Of a DNA stretch of 64,000 nt, positions 24,877-33,941 are shown piece after piece. Source of the DNA: Paenibacillus artemisiicola. Lineage in GTDB: Bacteria; Bacillota; Bacilli; Paenibacillales; Paenibacillaceae. Numbering within the stretch: position 1 is the first letter of the stretch; each line of letters starts with the position of its first letter. Under the pieces are notes generated by a model. It did not search any database. It was not told the origin of the DNA and saw nothing but the letters and a program-made list of their open reading frames with translations. The stretch is from NCBI RefSeq assembly GCF_017652985.1, contig NZ_JAGGDJ010000011.1, positions 81,304 through 145,303 of the forward strand, in the 5' to 3' direction. The position numbers and the translations under genes were made by a program.

Positions 24877-26187
24877 ATGAAGAAACAAGGGCTGAAAATC
24901 GCCGTCATCGGAGGCGGCTCCTCGTACACCCCCGAGCTGGTCGAAGGGTTCATCCGGTTCCATGCCGAGCTGCCCGTCCGGGAACTCTGGCTCGTCGACA
25001 TCGACGCCGGCCTGCATAAGCTGAACATCGTCGGGGCCTTGGCCAAGCGCATGGTCGAGCGGTCGGGGCTCCCGATCGAGGTCCATCTGACCACCGACCG
25101 CCGGGCCGCGGTCAAGAACGCGGATTTCGTCAGCACGCAGATGCGCGTCGGCATGCTCGAGGCGCGCGGCCGCGACGAGACGATCCCGCTGAAGTACGGC
25201 GTCATCGGCCAGGAAACGACCGGCCCCGGCGGCATGCTGAAGGCGCTCCGGACCATTCCCGTGCAGCTGGACATTTGCCGGGACATGGAGGAGCTGGCGC
25301 CGAACGCGTGGCTGCTGAATTTCACCAACCCCGCGGGCATGGTGACCGAAGCGATCCAGCGGCATTCGCGCGTGCGCAGCATCGGCCTGTGCAATGCCCC
25401 GATCGGCCTGACGAAGTGGCTGTCGACAACGTACGGGACGGAGCCGTCCGCGATCGATACCGAGTTCGTCGGCCTCAATCACCTGCACTGGGTGACGCGC
25501 GTCGACGTGAACGGCGACGACAAGCTGCCGGAGCTGCTCGGGCAGACCGAAGGCTTCACCGGCAAGAACGTCCCGTCGACCGGCTGGAATCCGCGGTTCA
25601 TCCGCTCGCTGGGCGGGCTGCCTTCGTATTATTTGAAGTATTTCTACATGACGGACGAGATGCTCGCGGAGCAGCAGGAGGCGTTTCGCCGCGACGGCAA
25701 CCGCGCCGCGGTCGTCAAGCGCGTCGAGGACGAACTGTTCCGGCTGTACGCCGACCCGGACCTCGCCGAGAAGCCGAAGCAGCTGGAGCAGCGCGGCGGC
25801 GCGTTCTATTCCGAGGCGGCCGTCAACCTGATGAAGTCGCTCCATAACGGCACGAACGACATCCAGACGCTGAACGTCGCGAACCGCGGCACGCTGGACT
25901 TCCTGCCGGACGACGCGGCGATCGAGGTCAACTGCCTCGTGACGAAGAACGGTCCGCTGCCGCTACCGCTCACGCGGGTGCCCGAGAACGTCAAGGGGCT
26001 CATCCACGCCGTCAAAACGTACGAGCGCCTGACCATCCAGGCGGCCGTCACCGGCGACCGCGACATCGCGCTGCAGGCGATGGTCCACCACCCGCTGGTA
26101 CCGAACGTGAACGTAGCCGCGCCGATGCTGGACGAAATGCTGGAAGCGAACCGGGCGTATTTGCCGGCGTTCTTCCCGCAGGGATAA
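24877..26187 (+). CDS. 6-phospho-beta-glucosidase-type glycosidase, GH4 family
   Basis: A 436-residue NAD+- and Mn2+-dependent GH4 enzyme. NAD-binding motif KIAVIGGGSSYTPELVEGF, substrate-phosphate region NFTNPAGMVTEAIQRH, metal ligand Cys in LCNAPIGLTKW, and metal His in GLNHLHWVTRVDV. The enzymes cleave 6-phospho-glycosides by oxidation and elimination at C3/C2; CelF and LicH are close types. The start has TAGGAG eight bases before ATG, and a terminator follows at 26193-26219. GH4 6-phospho-glycosidases normally work behind a PTS; none is nearby and the adjacent gene is an ATP-dependent sugar kinase. Confidence 0.92.
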   Translation: MKKQGLKIAVIGGGSSYTPELVEGFIRFHAELPVRELWLVDIDAGLHKLNIVGALAKRMVERSGLPIEVHLTTDRRAAVKNADFVSTQMRVGMLEARGRDETIPLKYGVIGQETTGPGGMLKALRTIPVQLDICRDMEELAPNAWLLNFTNPAGMVTEAIQRHSRVRSIGLCNAPIGLTKWLSTTYGTEPSAIDTEFVGLNHLHWVTRVDVNGDDKLPELLGQTEGFTGKNVPSTGWNPRFIRSLGGLPSYYLKYFYMTDEMLAEQQEAFRRDGNRAAVVKRVEDELFRLYADPDLAEKPKQLEQRGGAFYSEAAVNLMKSLHNGTNDIQTLNVANRGTLDFLPDDAAIEVNCLVTKNGPLPLPLTRVPENVKGLIHAVKTYERLTIQAAVTGDRDIALQAMVHHPLVPNVNVAAPMLDEMLEANRAYLPAFFPQG

Positions 26188-26192
26188 CGACG

Positions 26193-26219
26193 AAGGCCGC
26201 CGGGTTCGGCGGCCTTTTT
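26193..26219 (+). terminator. Terminator of the LacI / kinase / GH4 operon
   Basis: AAGGCCGCC (26193-26201) pairs with GGCGGCCTT (26208-26216), then TTTTT. It starts five bases behind the GH4 stop. Confidence 0.9.
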
Positions 26220-26280
26220 GGTATGGCGGGGCGGCGGAATCGTGCCGAATCCGGCGGCGTCGGCCGTTCGATCGCCGTCA

Positions 26281-27204
26281 CTAATGCGACGCATCGATCA
26301 AATAGATGGTGAAGTGGGATACGACGCCGGAATGAAAAAAGATGCGCATGAACGGATAACGGTCCTCGGCGCATAACGTTACTTCCTTCTCGCCGTCGTA
26401 CGTTTTGACGTAACCGGTCGGTCCGATCGTATAGCCTTTGTAGGGGTCGGACTTGCCGTAAAAGATGCCTAACCCTTCCCGCCAATCCCGGTATTGAGGA
26501 AACGAGGACATGACCTGCTCGAACGTATCGCCTGTCCGAATGCCTCGCGGTCCCGCGAGCGCATCGCGGACGTCCACCGCCCCCGGCGTCGGATCGCGGT
26601 CGAAATCAAAGTACGTATACGTGACGCTTCCGTCCGTGTACGTCGTCTCTGCTCCCGACTCGTCGACCTCCTTGTCGAATCCCGCTTCTTCCATTTGCTC
26701 CTTGGTCCAATCCGCCCGTAGCCAATCGGTTTGAAGGATTTCCTTCCGGGTCAACGGCTTCGGAGCGCCGTTTGCGGTTGCGACCGTTGCGGTCTTCGTC
26801 AGCGAATCCCAGCCTGCGGCAATCCCCGCCGCCTCTCCGACGGAACGCAAAGAGACGTACAGCACGCCGCTGCCGCTCAGAAACGGCGCTTGCCGTTGCA
26901 AGAAGGGCGTGCCGTTCTTCAAGCCGCGAACGCTCAAATTCAATACGAAGCTAAGCCCGCCGCTTGTCGCCGTGGCGATCTTCTTCTCCCCATTCCATCG
27001 CACGTTCATCCCCAGTATGCCGCACAGCTCCCGAAACGGCACCATCATCGTCCCGTCGACGACGATAGGCTCTTTTTGAAAGGTCATGTAAATGCCATCC
27101 ACCGTTACCTCCTCGCTTACGGCCGCAGTCGCTTGCGCGGCGATCCCGGGGAATTGCATCGCAAGGATAGCAACCAACGTCACGATTCGCTTAACCATCG
27201 ACAA
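26281..27204 (-). CDS. Secreted protein with copper-amine-oxidase-like stalk domain
   Basis: A 307-residue exported protein. A signal peptide (VKRIVTLVAILAMQFPGIAA, cleavage near AQATAA) is followed by a copper_amine_oxidase_N-like (stalk) domain, recognised by PIVVDGTMMVPFRELCGILG, NVRWNGEKKIATAT and LYVSLRSVGEAAGIAAGWD. The C-terminal ~150 residues are unique (TYTYFDFDRDPTPGAVDVRD), suggesting a small extracellular or wall-bound domain. Start is TTG at 27204 because AAGGAGG lies seven bases before it. The stalk domain is common in Paenibacillus secreted proteins and does not imply oxidase activity. It is downstream of a similar gene (27272-27919). Confidence 0.75.
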   Translation of the reverse strand: MSMVKRIVTLVAILAMQFPGIAAQATAAVSEEVTVDGIYMTFQKEPIVVDGTMMVPFRELCGILGMNVRWNGEKKIATATSGGLSFVLNLSVRGLKNGTPFLQRQAPFLSGSGVLYVSLRSVGEAAGIAAGWDSLTKTATVATANGAPKPLTRKEILQTDWLRADWTKEQMEEAGFDKEVDESGAETTYTDGSVTYTYFDFDRDPTPGAVDVRDALAGPRGIRTGDTFEQVMSSFPQYRDWREGLGIFYGKSDPYKGYTIGPTGYVKTYDGEKEVTLCAEDRYPFMRIFFHSGVVSHFTIYLIDASH

Positions 27205-27271
27205 GGCATAACCTCCTTCTACCGCTATCGGGCCGATCGCATGCCCCGGCCTTTGCCGGAACCGCCGCTCG

Positions 27272-27919
27272 TCACCCTTCCATTTGCGTAATCAACTCGA
27301 TGCCCGGCAGTACCGTATACTCGCGGAACCGGCCGCCGCCCGGGGCGCTCGCGATCCGAACGATTTTCAGCGTCTCCTTATCGATCGTGTAGTCGCTGAC
27401 GGCGTTGAACAGCGTATCTTGGTCCGCGTAATAATTCACGGTCGCGACTCTTACCGTATACGTCGTCTCGTTTTCTTTGCCGTCGCGGAATTGAATATCC
27501 ATCACGGCAACCCCGTCCCATACCGCATCGGACTTGAAGGTCGGGCTTACATAGGCCGCGGGGTCCGAACCGGGCTCTTGAACGGCGAGCAAGTAGCGGT
27601 AAATGACGTTCCGCGCTTTCGGCCAGTCCGCCGCCTTGTATCCGAAGCCGCCCGCTTGCCATACGTCCGGATTGATTTCGATGCTGCGGGTGTCGCCGTT
27701 CCATTCCACGTCTTCCCGATACGTCCGCGTCAGCGAAGCGGCCGGAATCATGACGTGCCCATCGACGATTCGCGGCGCCGGCAAATCCTGAAGCGGCCAC
27801 TGCTGCTGCGTCATGCCGTTCACGATCAAGGTGATCGGCTTTTGCCCGGCGAATCCGGCCCCCATGATAATGCCCGCTGCCAGGCTGGCTACAGCGACGA
27901 CTGCGAAGCGTTTCTTCAC
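27272..27919 (-). CDS. Secreted or membrane-anchored protein with degenerate stalk-like domain
   Basis: A 215-residue protein starting with GTG (GGAGG seven bases before). The N-terminus is a signal peptide or anchor (RFAVVAVASLAAGIIMGAG). Next come ITLIVNGMTQQQW and RIVDGHVMIPAASLTRTYRE with DVEWNGDTRSIEI, which match the order of a copper-amine-oxidase-like stalk repeat in degenerate form. The C-terminal part (VAVMDIQFRDGKENETTYTV) is not recognised. It is 67 nt upstream of the second stalk-domain gene and probably in the same transcript. Function unknown. Confidence 0.65.
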   Translation of the reverse strand: MKKRFAVVAVASLAAGIIMGAGFAGQKPITLIVNGMTQQQWPLQDLPAPRIVDGHVMIPAASLTRTYREDVEWNGDTRSIEINPDVWQAGGFGYKAADWPKARNVIYRYLLAVQEPGSDPAAYVSPTFKSDAVWDGVAVMDIQFRDGKENETTYTVRVATVNYYADQDTLFNAVSDYTIDKETLKIVRIASAPGGGRFREYTVLPGIELITQMEG

Positions 27920-28211
27920 TCCCTCGCCTCCGATCTATTTATTTACTTTTATGTAACAAATAGGTTGACGCTTGGATAGGCATATAAGTTGCGCTCACTT
28001 GAAGGCCAGCTGACTGGATGCACGGATGGAGTCAAAGGGTTCACCGACGGGCATGCGCGGCGTAGCCGGGAAACGAACAAGCCGCGGCGATTAACGGGGA
28101 AAGTCTCGATCGCGGAGAATGAATCATAGCGGCTACGTAGGCAGCCTGAAGATGCACAGCCCCGCTTGCCGGACACACGTTCCGCTATTTCCTTAAATAC
28201 GGCCCTATCCG

Positions 28212-28305
28212 GGATTATCCGGACACCAGCGCCGTTATTGCCACCAATCCCTCATAAAAACCTGCCTTTAGACGCAAATAGCGGCGCTGGTGGCCGCACA
28301 ATCCG
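28212..28305. repeat. Imperfect inverted repeat with outer GGATT/AATCC arms
   Basis: CACCAGCGCCG-T-TATT (28224-28238) is complementary to AATA-G-CGGCGCTGGTG (28277-28292) across a ~38-base loop, with an outer GGATT...AATCC pair. It could form a cruciform or RNA hairpin; no T-run follows. Confidence 0.6.
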
Positions 28306-28436
28306 GAAATCCGCTGATTTCGGCCAAATTGCGGCACTCCTGTCCGCTGATTACGCAGCCTTGGGACCGTCAGCAAAGGATAGGGATGGCGAAACGCCTA
28401 AGGAAGGTTGTGAAACGCATTGGCCTTGCGAGTTAC

Positions 28437-28648
28437 AGGGGCATCAAGCCCCCTCAAACTAACATCAGGCACCCAGCCGCGGAAGAACGCCGCCACCAAG
28501 TCTTGTCCGCGCCAGCGGACAAAAACGAGCCGCCCCCAAAGCAAGCTTCGAAGGCGGCCCCGGCGCAGGCACGCCCCTTCCGGGTCCAGGGACGGCGTCC
28601 CTGGGGTCCCCCTTAGGCAAGGGGGATTTAGGGGGTTGCGAAACGCTT
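28437..28648. repeat. 212-bp structured repeat, copy 1
   Basis: Nearly identical to 28732-28944. It contains four hairpins: TTGTCCGC/GCGGACAA, GAAGC/GCTTC, AGGGAC/GTCCCT and CCCCCTT/AAGGGGG, and ends in GGGTTGCGAAACGCTT. No coding signature and no transposase. Confidence 0.9.
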
Positions 28649-28731
28649 TACGTTGAGAATTTAGGGGGGTGTGAAACGCTTTGGGGGTTGAATTTTGGGG
28701 GTTGCAAAACCGCTGTGAATTTGACGGTTGC

Positions 28732-28944
28732 AGGGGGCATCAAGCCCCCACAAACTAACATCAGGCACCCAGCCGCGGAAGAACGCCGCCACCAAGTCTT
28801 GTCCGCGCCAGCGGACAAAAACGAGCCGCCCCCGAAGCAAGCTTCGAAGACGGCCCCGGCGCAGGCACGCCCCTTCCGGGTCCAGGGACGGCGTCCCTGG
28901 GGTCCCCCTTAGGCAAGGGGGATTTAGGGGGTTGCGAAACGCTT
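28732..28944. repeat. 213-bp structured repeat, copy 2
   Basis: Second copy, offset by 296 bp from copy 1, with only a few substitutions (for example CAAAG to CGAAG, AAGGC to AAGAC). The hairpins are kept in both copies; the CAAAG to CGAAG change lengthens one arm. The 83-bp spacer between the copies is made of degenerate copies of the GTTGCGAAACGCTTT motif. Confidence 0.9.
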
Positions 28945-29035
28945 TTAGAATTTCACGCCTGTAATAGTTAAGCTCATGTACTTATAAAGTTTAGCTCATT
29001 AAAATAAGGGGGCCCCAGGGGGAATCCCTCCCCCA

Positions 29036-30214
29036 TCAACGCTCCGCGAGAAACTGCTGCCGATACTCCGTCGGCGTCACGTTCGTCTTCTTCCGGAACA
29101 CCTGCGTGAAATGCCGCACGTCCCCGTAGCCGATGCGCTCCGCGATGTCGGCGAGCTTCAGCCCCTGCTGCCGCAGCAGCTCCTTGGCCTGCTCCATGCG
29201 CAGGCTGATGACGTAGTCCTTGTATCCCTGCCCCGTCTTCTGCTTGAACAGCTGGCTGAAGTAGATCGGGTTCAAGAACACGACGGACGCGACCTTCTCC
29301 AGCGACAGCTCCTCGTTATAATGCGCCTTCAGGTACTGCAGCGCGACCTCGATCGCCTTGTCGCCGCCTTCGGGCCGGTCGAGGCCGGGGACGGAGCTGG
29401 CTTGGCGCAGCTTCTTCACTTCGGCCGCGATGTTGCGATAGTCCGCTATTTTGCACGACGGCGTCACGTGGAACGGCACCTTCAAGTAATGCCCGAGATG
29501 CGTCTTCAGCTCCGTCAGCAGCGCGTCCTGGGCGGCGGCGCTCGGGAAATGAACGATGCCGAGCAGGCTCTGCCGGTCGAAATTGACGACGAACCCTTCC
29601 CCGTGGCGATCCACCAGCTCGGAGAGCACGTTTTCGATGATAAAATGCTCCAGATGCACCGGTTTGACCGCTTCCTCGAGATGCGCGAGGACGAGATGAA
29701 AATCCGGGTACCGCTCGAACAGCGGCGCGATGTCCATGTTGCCGATGTCGAGCCCGGACGCGAGCCGCTGGAACACCGCCTCGCGAAGATACTTCAGGTT
29801 CCGCTTCATCATCTCGCTCTCCGCCGTCTGCTCCGACTCCGCCTTCGCTTCCGCGGCCAACTGCGCGATAAGCTCGACGAGCCGCTGCTTGCCGATCGGC
29901 TTCAGCAGATAGTCCCGCGCGCCGAGCCGCACGGCCGTCTGCGCGTAGGCGAACTCCGAGTGCGCCGAGATGACGACCCATTTCGCCTGCGGATAGCGCC
30001 GCCGCGACATCTTCATGAACTCCAGGCCGTCGATGCCCGGCATCAAAATATCCGTCAGCACGATGTCGACCGGATGCTGGTCCAGAATCTGCACCGCCTC
30101 CTCGGCGGAAGCGGCCAGATGGACCGTGATATCGGGAAAAGCCCGTTTGATCGTGCGTTTCACGCCTTCGCGGATCACGTGCTCGTCATCCGTGATGAGG
30201 ATGTTCGCTGTCAA
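29036..30214 (-). CDS. Response regulator, YesN/AraC type
   Basis: A 392-residue regulator. Receiver domain: ANILITDDEHVIREGV, phospho-acceptor Asp in PVDIVLTDILMPGIDG, Lys in RDYLLKPIGKQ. A middle region of ~150 residues leads to a C-terminal AraC-type double helix-turn-helix (LEKVASVVFLNPIYFSQLFK, then LADIAERIGYGDVRHFTQVF and PTEYRQQF). The start is TTG at 30214, preceded by AAGGAAGGGGG; it lies inside the end of the kinase gene (overlap 29 nt), indicating coupling. It most likely activates the sugar ABC operon upstream. Confidence 0.93.
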   Translation of the reverse strand: MTANILITDDEHVIREGVKRTIKRAFPDITVHLAASAEEAVQILDQHPVDIVLTDILMPGIDGLEFMKMSRRRYPQAKWVVISAHSEFAYAQTAVRLGARDYLLKPIGKQRLVELIAQLAAEAKAESEQTAESEMMKRNLKYLREAVFQRLASGLDIGNMDIAPLFERYPDFHLVLAHLEEAVKPVHLEHFIIENVLSELVDRHGEGFVVNFDRQSLLGIVHFPSAAAQDALLTELKTHLGHYLKVPFHVTPSCKIADYRNIAAEVKKLRQASSVPGLDRPEGGDKAIEVALQYLKAHYNEELSLEKVASVVFLNPIYFSQLFKQKTGQGYKDYVISLRMEQAKELLRQQGLKLADIAERIGYGDVRHFTQVFRKKTNVTPTEYRQQFLAER

Positions 30215-32021
30215 GCGCAGCGCCCCCTTCCTTATGCAGCGGGAGCGGAATCGCGATGATCGCCGTCGTCCCTTGATTCGGCTCGCTCCGCAGAGCAAGC
30301 CCGTATGCCTCGCCGAACATGTGCTGGAGCCGGCGCTGAAGGTTGACGAGCCCGATGCCGCCTTCCCGGCGCTCGGACTCGGCGTTCACGTCCCGGACGG
30401 TATCGTCCTTCGCCCGCGCGAGCAGCGCGTTCAGCCGCGCCAGCGTTGCCCGGTCCATGCCGGCGCCGTTGTCCTCCACGAGGATGCGCAGCTGCCGGTC
30501 GCCTTCCTCCACGTGCACGCGGAGGACGCCGGGCCGGTCGAACAGCGGCTCGAGCCCGTGTTTCACGGCGTTCTCGATGATCGGCTGCAGCGTCATTTTC
30601 GGGAGGACGATGCGCGTCAGCCAGGTCTCGCTCACGTCCACGTCCACCGTCAGCCGGCCTTCGAGCCGCGTCACGATGATCGTCAGGTAGTGCTGGATCT
30701 GCTCGATCTCCTCGCGCAGGGTGACCGCCGCCCCCGGCTCCCAATGGCTGCTGTAGCGGAACAGCCGGGACAGCGACAGCACGACCTCGCCGAGCCGGTC
30801 ATGGCCCTTCTCGTCCAGCATCCAGTAGATCATGTCGAGCGTGTTGTACAGGAAATGCGGATTGACCTGCGACTGCAGCGCCTGCAGCTCCGCGTTCTTC
30901 TCGCTCACGGACGCCACCTTCACCCGCTCGATCAGCTCCGCGATGTGATTGACCATCTGATTGAACGACGCGACCAAAATATTGATTTCCCGGTACGACG
31001 TCACGTTCAGCGAGCCGCGGAAGTTCCCGATCTCGACCTGCTTCATCTCCGAGATGAGCCGCTTGAGCGGCGACGAGAGGGTTCGCGAGAAGACCGACGC
31101 GAGCAGCACCGAGAAGATGACGAGAATCGCCCCGACGATGATCAGGAACCGCTTCGTCTCCGTCAGCTCGACGTTCAGGTCGCGGTCCGGCGTGACGCCG
31201 AGCACCGTCCAATCCGCGAACGGCAGCTGCGACGACACGACCAGCTGACCGTCGTGCTCCTCGACGACCGGCGCGCCTTCCTGCGGGCGCGGCAGGCTCC
31301 TCAGCCAAGCGGGATCCCAATGGTACGCGGTCGTGGAGATAATATTCCCCTCGCGATTCATCAAGTACACCTCGCTGTGCTCGCCGAGCTTCAGGTTATC
31401 CATCGCGGCGATGATCGCCTGCGGGTTCGTCTCGAACAGGGCGATGCCGACGGGCCGGTGGTTGTTCAGGTCGTAGATCGGCCGGCCGAACGCGAAGACG
31501 GGCCGGTCGTCGACCTGATCGATGATGGAATGGTCGAACACGCCGAGCCACACCATGCTGCCGGCCGACGCCGCGATCTGGGCGTACCATGAAGTCGATT
31601 TGTAGTCCGGGCTGATCACGTTGGCATAATTGCTGTAGTTGTACGCTTTGCCTTTATCGGTCAGCACGTGGATGCCGATAATGTCCTCTTGCGACAAAAA
31701 AGCGGCCCCCAAAATATTGGTGATGGCCTGCTCATTAAAATAATCGACAGCGGGGCTGTCGACTTGGGGATTGCTCAGAATGCGAGCAAGATCGTTATTG
31801 CCGATGACGGCCTTCGACAGGCTGTCGTACCCTTTCAGCAGGAGATCGAACAAGCCTGCCGTCTGCGAGACGTTCTGCTTCGACAGGCTGCTGATCTTCT
31901 GATGAAATTGGACCGTCGTCCGGTTATAGTACAGGATGCTGACCGTCAGCACGATTGCGGACATGCTGATCAGGAACAGCACGAACAACCGGTATTGAAT
32001 GGAATGAAATCCGCGCGTCAC
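30186..32021 (-). CDS. Sensor histidine kinase, YesM type
   Basis: A 611-residue membrane kinase starting with GTG. Two membrane helices (FVLFLISMSAIVLTVSILYY near the start; LIIVGAILVIFSVLLASVF near residue 300) enclose a Cache-like extracellular domain. Then come HAMP, the phospho-acceptor His in LQSQVNPHFLYNTLDM, and the HATPase motifs IIENAVKHGLEPL, EDNGAGM and GGIGLVNLQRRL. Downstream of, and in line with, a sugar ABC importer, it probably senses the extracellular sugar and signals to the overlapping YesN-type regulator. Confidence 0.93.
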   Translation of the reverse strand: MTRGFHSIQYRLFVLFLISMSAIVLTVSILYYNRTTVQFHQKISSLSKQNVSQTAGLFDLLLKGYDSLSKAVIGNNDLARILSNPQVDSPAVDYFNEQAITNILGAAFLSQEDIIGIHVLTDKGKAYNYSNYANVISPDYKSTSWYAQIAASAGSMVWLGVFDHSIIDQVDDRPVFAFGRPIYDLNNHRPVGIALFETNPQAIIAAMDNLKLGEHSEVYLMNREGNIISTTAYHWDPAWLRSLPRPQEGAPVVEEHDGQLVVSSQLPFADWTVLGVTPDRDLNVELTETKRFLIIVGAILVIFSVLLASVFSRTLSSPLKRLISEMKQVEIGNFRGSLNVTSYREINILVASFNQMVNHIAELIERVKVASVSEKNAELQALQSQVNPHFLYNTLDMIYWMLDEKGHDRLGEVVLSLSRLFRYSSHWEPGAAVTLREEIEQIQHYLTIIVTRLEGRLTVDVDVSETWLTRIVLPKMTLQPIIENAVKHGLEPLFDRPGVLRVHVEEGDRQLRILVEDNGAGMDRATLARLNALLARAKDDTVRDVNAESERREGGIGLVNLQRRLQHMFGEAYGLALRSEPNQGTTAIIAIPLPLHKEGGAALDSEHPHHG

Positions 32022-32063
32022 CGCCGTTACCGCCCTTCCGTGGCAGCATCCCTTGATACGTCC

Positions 32064-32888
32064 TTACCCTTTGACCGCGCCGGCGACCATGCCTTTCGTG
32101 ATCCGTTCGGAAAGGACGAAGTACACGAGCAGTACCGGCAGCGCGCCGAGCACGAGGAATGCGCCGATTGCGCCATAGTTGACGTTGTACTGGCTCACAA
32201 AAGTATATATGCCGAACGGGAGAGTTTTCAACTTCTCGGACGAAATGAACGTCGCGGCCATGATGTACTCGTTCCAGATCGTGATGAACGTCAGGATGAC
32301 GACCGTCATGATCGGCGGAACCGAGATCGGCAGGATGATGCTCCGGAAAATCCGGTACACGTTCGCGCCGTCGATGAACGCCGACTCCTCGATCTCCGCG
32401 GGAATGCCGCGCATGAAGCCGCTCAGGATGAAGACCGAGATCGGCGTCGAGAAAGCGATGTACGGCAGGACGAGCGCCCAGCGCGTATCCAGGATGTGCA
32501 GGTTCTTAAAGATGACCATCAGCGGCAGCAGCGTCGCCTGCATCGGGATCATCATCCCCATCAGGAAGATGAGCGTGACGAGCGGGCCGTAGCGCCATTT
32601 GAACCGCGAGATCGCGTAGGCGACCATGGAGCTGAGCACGATGACGCAGATTAGCGTGACGAGCGTGACGAACACGCTGTTGCCCAGGTATTGCAAGTAG
32701 TGACCGCTCTTATAGGCGTCTCTATAGTTAGTCCATTGCGGCGTCGTCGGCAGCGAGAAGAAGCTGGAGCCGAGAATCTGCTCGTTGTTCTTCAGCGAGT
32801 ACAGAATGAGCCAGAACAACGGATAAATTTGCGTGATCACGAGAATCGCGAATATGGCGTAGACGATTCCTTTGGATAATGCTTTCAT
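32064..32888 (-). CDS. Carbohydrate ABC transporter permease (MalG type)
   Basis: A 274-residue membrane protein with six predicted helices, typical length for this family. The EAA loop is EESAFIDGANVYRIFRSIIL and the C-terminus ends VLSERITKGMVAGAVKG, both hallmarks of the MalG/LacG side. It pairs with the permease at 32905-33795 and the binding protein at 33942-35303. No ATPase gene is in the cluster; such CUT1 importers in Firmicutes usually share a single MsmX-like ATPase encoded elsewhere. Confidence 0.95.
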   Translation of the reverse strand: MKALSKGIVYAIFAILVITQIYPLFWLILYSLKNNEQILGSSFFSLPTTPQWTNYRDAYKSGHYLQYLGNSVFVTLVTLICVIVLSSMVAYAISRFKWRYGPLVTLIFLMGMMIPMQATLLPLMVIFKNLHILDTRWALVLPYIAFSTPISVFILSGFMRGIPAEIEESAFIDGANVYRIFRSIILPISVPPIMTVVILTFITIWNEYIMAATFISSEKLKTLPFGIYTFVSQYNVNYGAIGAFLVLGALPVLLVYFVLSERITKGMVAGAVKG

Positions 32889-32904
32889 GATTGCCGTTCT
32901 CCCC

Positions 32905-33795
32905 TCAGCTGTACTTCGCTTCGACTTTTTTGAACACGAAATTGATGACGACCGTAAAGGCCAGGCACACGAACACGAGGAACGTCGCCAGCGCGCTTCC
33001 GTATCCGTATTTCAGGGACAGGAAGGAGCTGTTATACATGTGCGTGGAGATCGTATCCGTCGCGTGCGCAGGTCCGCCGCCCGTCATGACCCAAACGAGG
33101 TCGAACTGCTGCAAAGAGCCGATGAAGGCCAGCACGATGGAAATTTTGAAGATCGGCACGGCCATCGGATACGTGATGTACCAGTCGGCCTTGAACCCTT
33201 CGGCGCCGTCGATCTTCGCGGCTTCGTACACGTCGGACGGGATGTTTTGCACGCCCGTGAATTGAATGAGCAGGTGATACCCGAAGTATTGCCACAGCGA
33301 GACGAAATACAAGCAGTACATCGCGATCTTCGGCTCCGTCAGCCAGCTGTGCGTCCAGCTGTCCAGGCCGATCGTCGTCAGGATGCCGTTCAGCATGCCG
33401 CCCATGTCGGCGGGGTTATAGATCGTTTTCCACAATTGACCGATGATGACGGTGGACAGGATGACCGGCACGAAGTAGATCGAAACGAGCGTGTTGCCCC
33501 GTTTCACGTAGCGGTTCAGCAAGCCCGCCATGAACAGACAGATCGGAATTTCCGCCATGGAGAACACGGCGTACAGCAAGGTATGGCGGACAGAAGGCCA
33601 GAAGTTCGCGTCGTGGGCGAACATCGTTTTAAAGTTGTCCAGCCCGATGAATTTCGCCTTATTGATGCTGTCCCAATCCAGCAGGCTGTCGTAGATCGAA
33701 ACGAGAATCGGAACGAACACGAGTCCGATGTACACAATCAGGCTCGGCAGGACGAATACTGCGATTGTACGGGCCGGTACTTTTAAAACATTCAC
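32905..33795 (-). CDS. Carbohydrate ABC transporter permease (MalF type)
   Basis: A 296-residue membrane protein. The GTG start at 33795 has a perfect AGGAGG eight bases upstream; longer frames upstream have no comparable signal. It has the MalF-type N-terminal helix (TIAVFVLPSLIVYIGLVFVP) and the EAA loop YEAAKIDGAEGFKADWYITY. It forms a heterodimer with the MalG-type partner encoded 16 bp downstream. Confidence 0.94.
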   Translation of the reverse strand: MNVLKVPARTIAVFVLPSLIVYIGLVFVPILVSIYDSLLDWDSINKAKFIGLDNFKTMFAHDANFWPSVRHTLLYAVFSMAEIPICLFMAGLLNRYVKRGNTLVSIYFVPVILSTVIIGQLWKTIYNPADMGGMLNGILTTIGLDSWTHSWLTEPKIAMYCLYFVSLWQYFGYHLLIQFTGVQNIPSDVYEAAKIDGAEGFKADWYITYPMAVPIFKISIVLAFIGSLQQFDLVWVMTGGGPAHATDTISTHMYNSSFLSLKYGYGSALATFLVFVCLAFTVVINFVFKKVEAKYS

Positions 33796-33941
33796 TGGGG
33801 TTGCCTCCTGATTCTTAGCGGGATTGCGAGAAGCGCGCGGCCGGCCCTGAGGCCGGCACGGCTTCTTCGGTGTCGAAAGGAGATCGGGGCGGAGCCGCCA
33901 GAGCCGCTCCACCCGATCCGCCTTCATGGCTTACAAGGTGC

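Larger units (their letters stand above)
27920..29035. other. 1.1-kb intergenic repeat region
   Basis: A gene-free stretch between two genes that are both transcribed leftward. It contains an imperfect long inverted repeat (28212-28305), a duplicated 212-bp hairpin-rich element (28437-28648 and 28732-28944) and scattered copies of a short GGTTGCGAAACGCTTT-like motif, each listed separately. Short reading frames through the repeats lack ribosome binding sites and I do not call them. Confidence 0.75.

Noticed and set aside
28437..28944. Insertion sequence or MITE with terminal inverted repeats
   Set aside because: No transposase and no clear inverted ends or target duplications; kept only as a repeat of unknown type.
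28290..28964. Small frames inside the 212-bp repeats
   Set aside because: Both copies show them because of repetition; composition is that of structured non-coding DNA and hairpin arms dominate.
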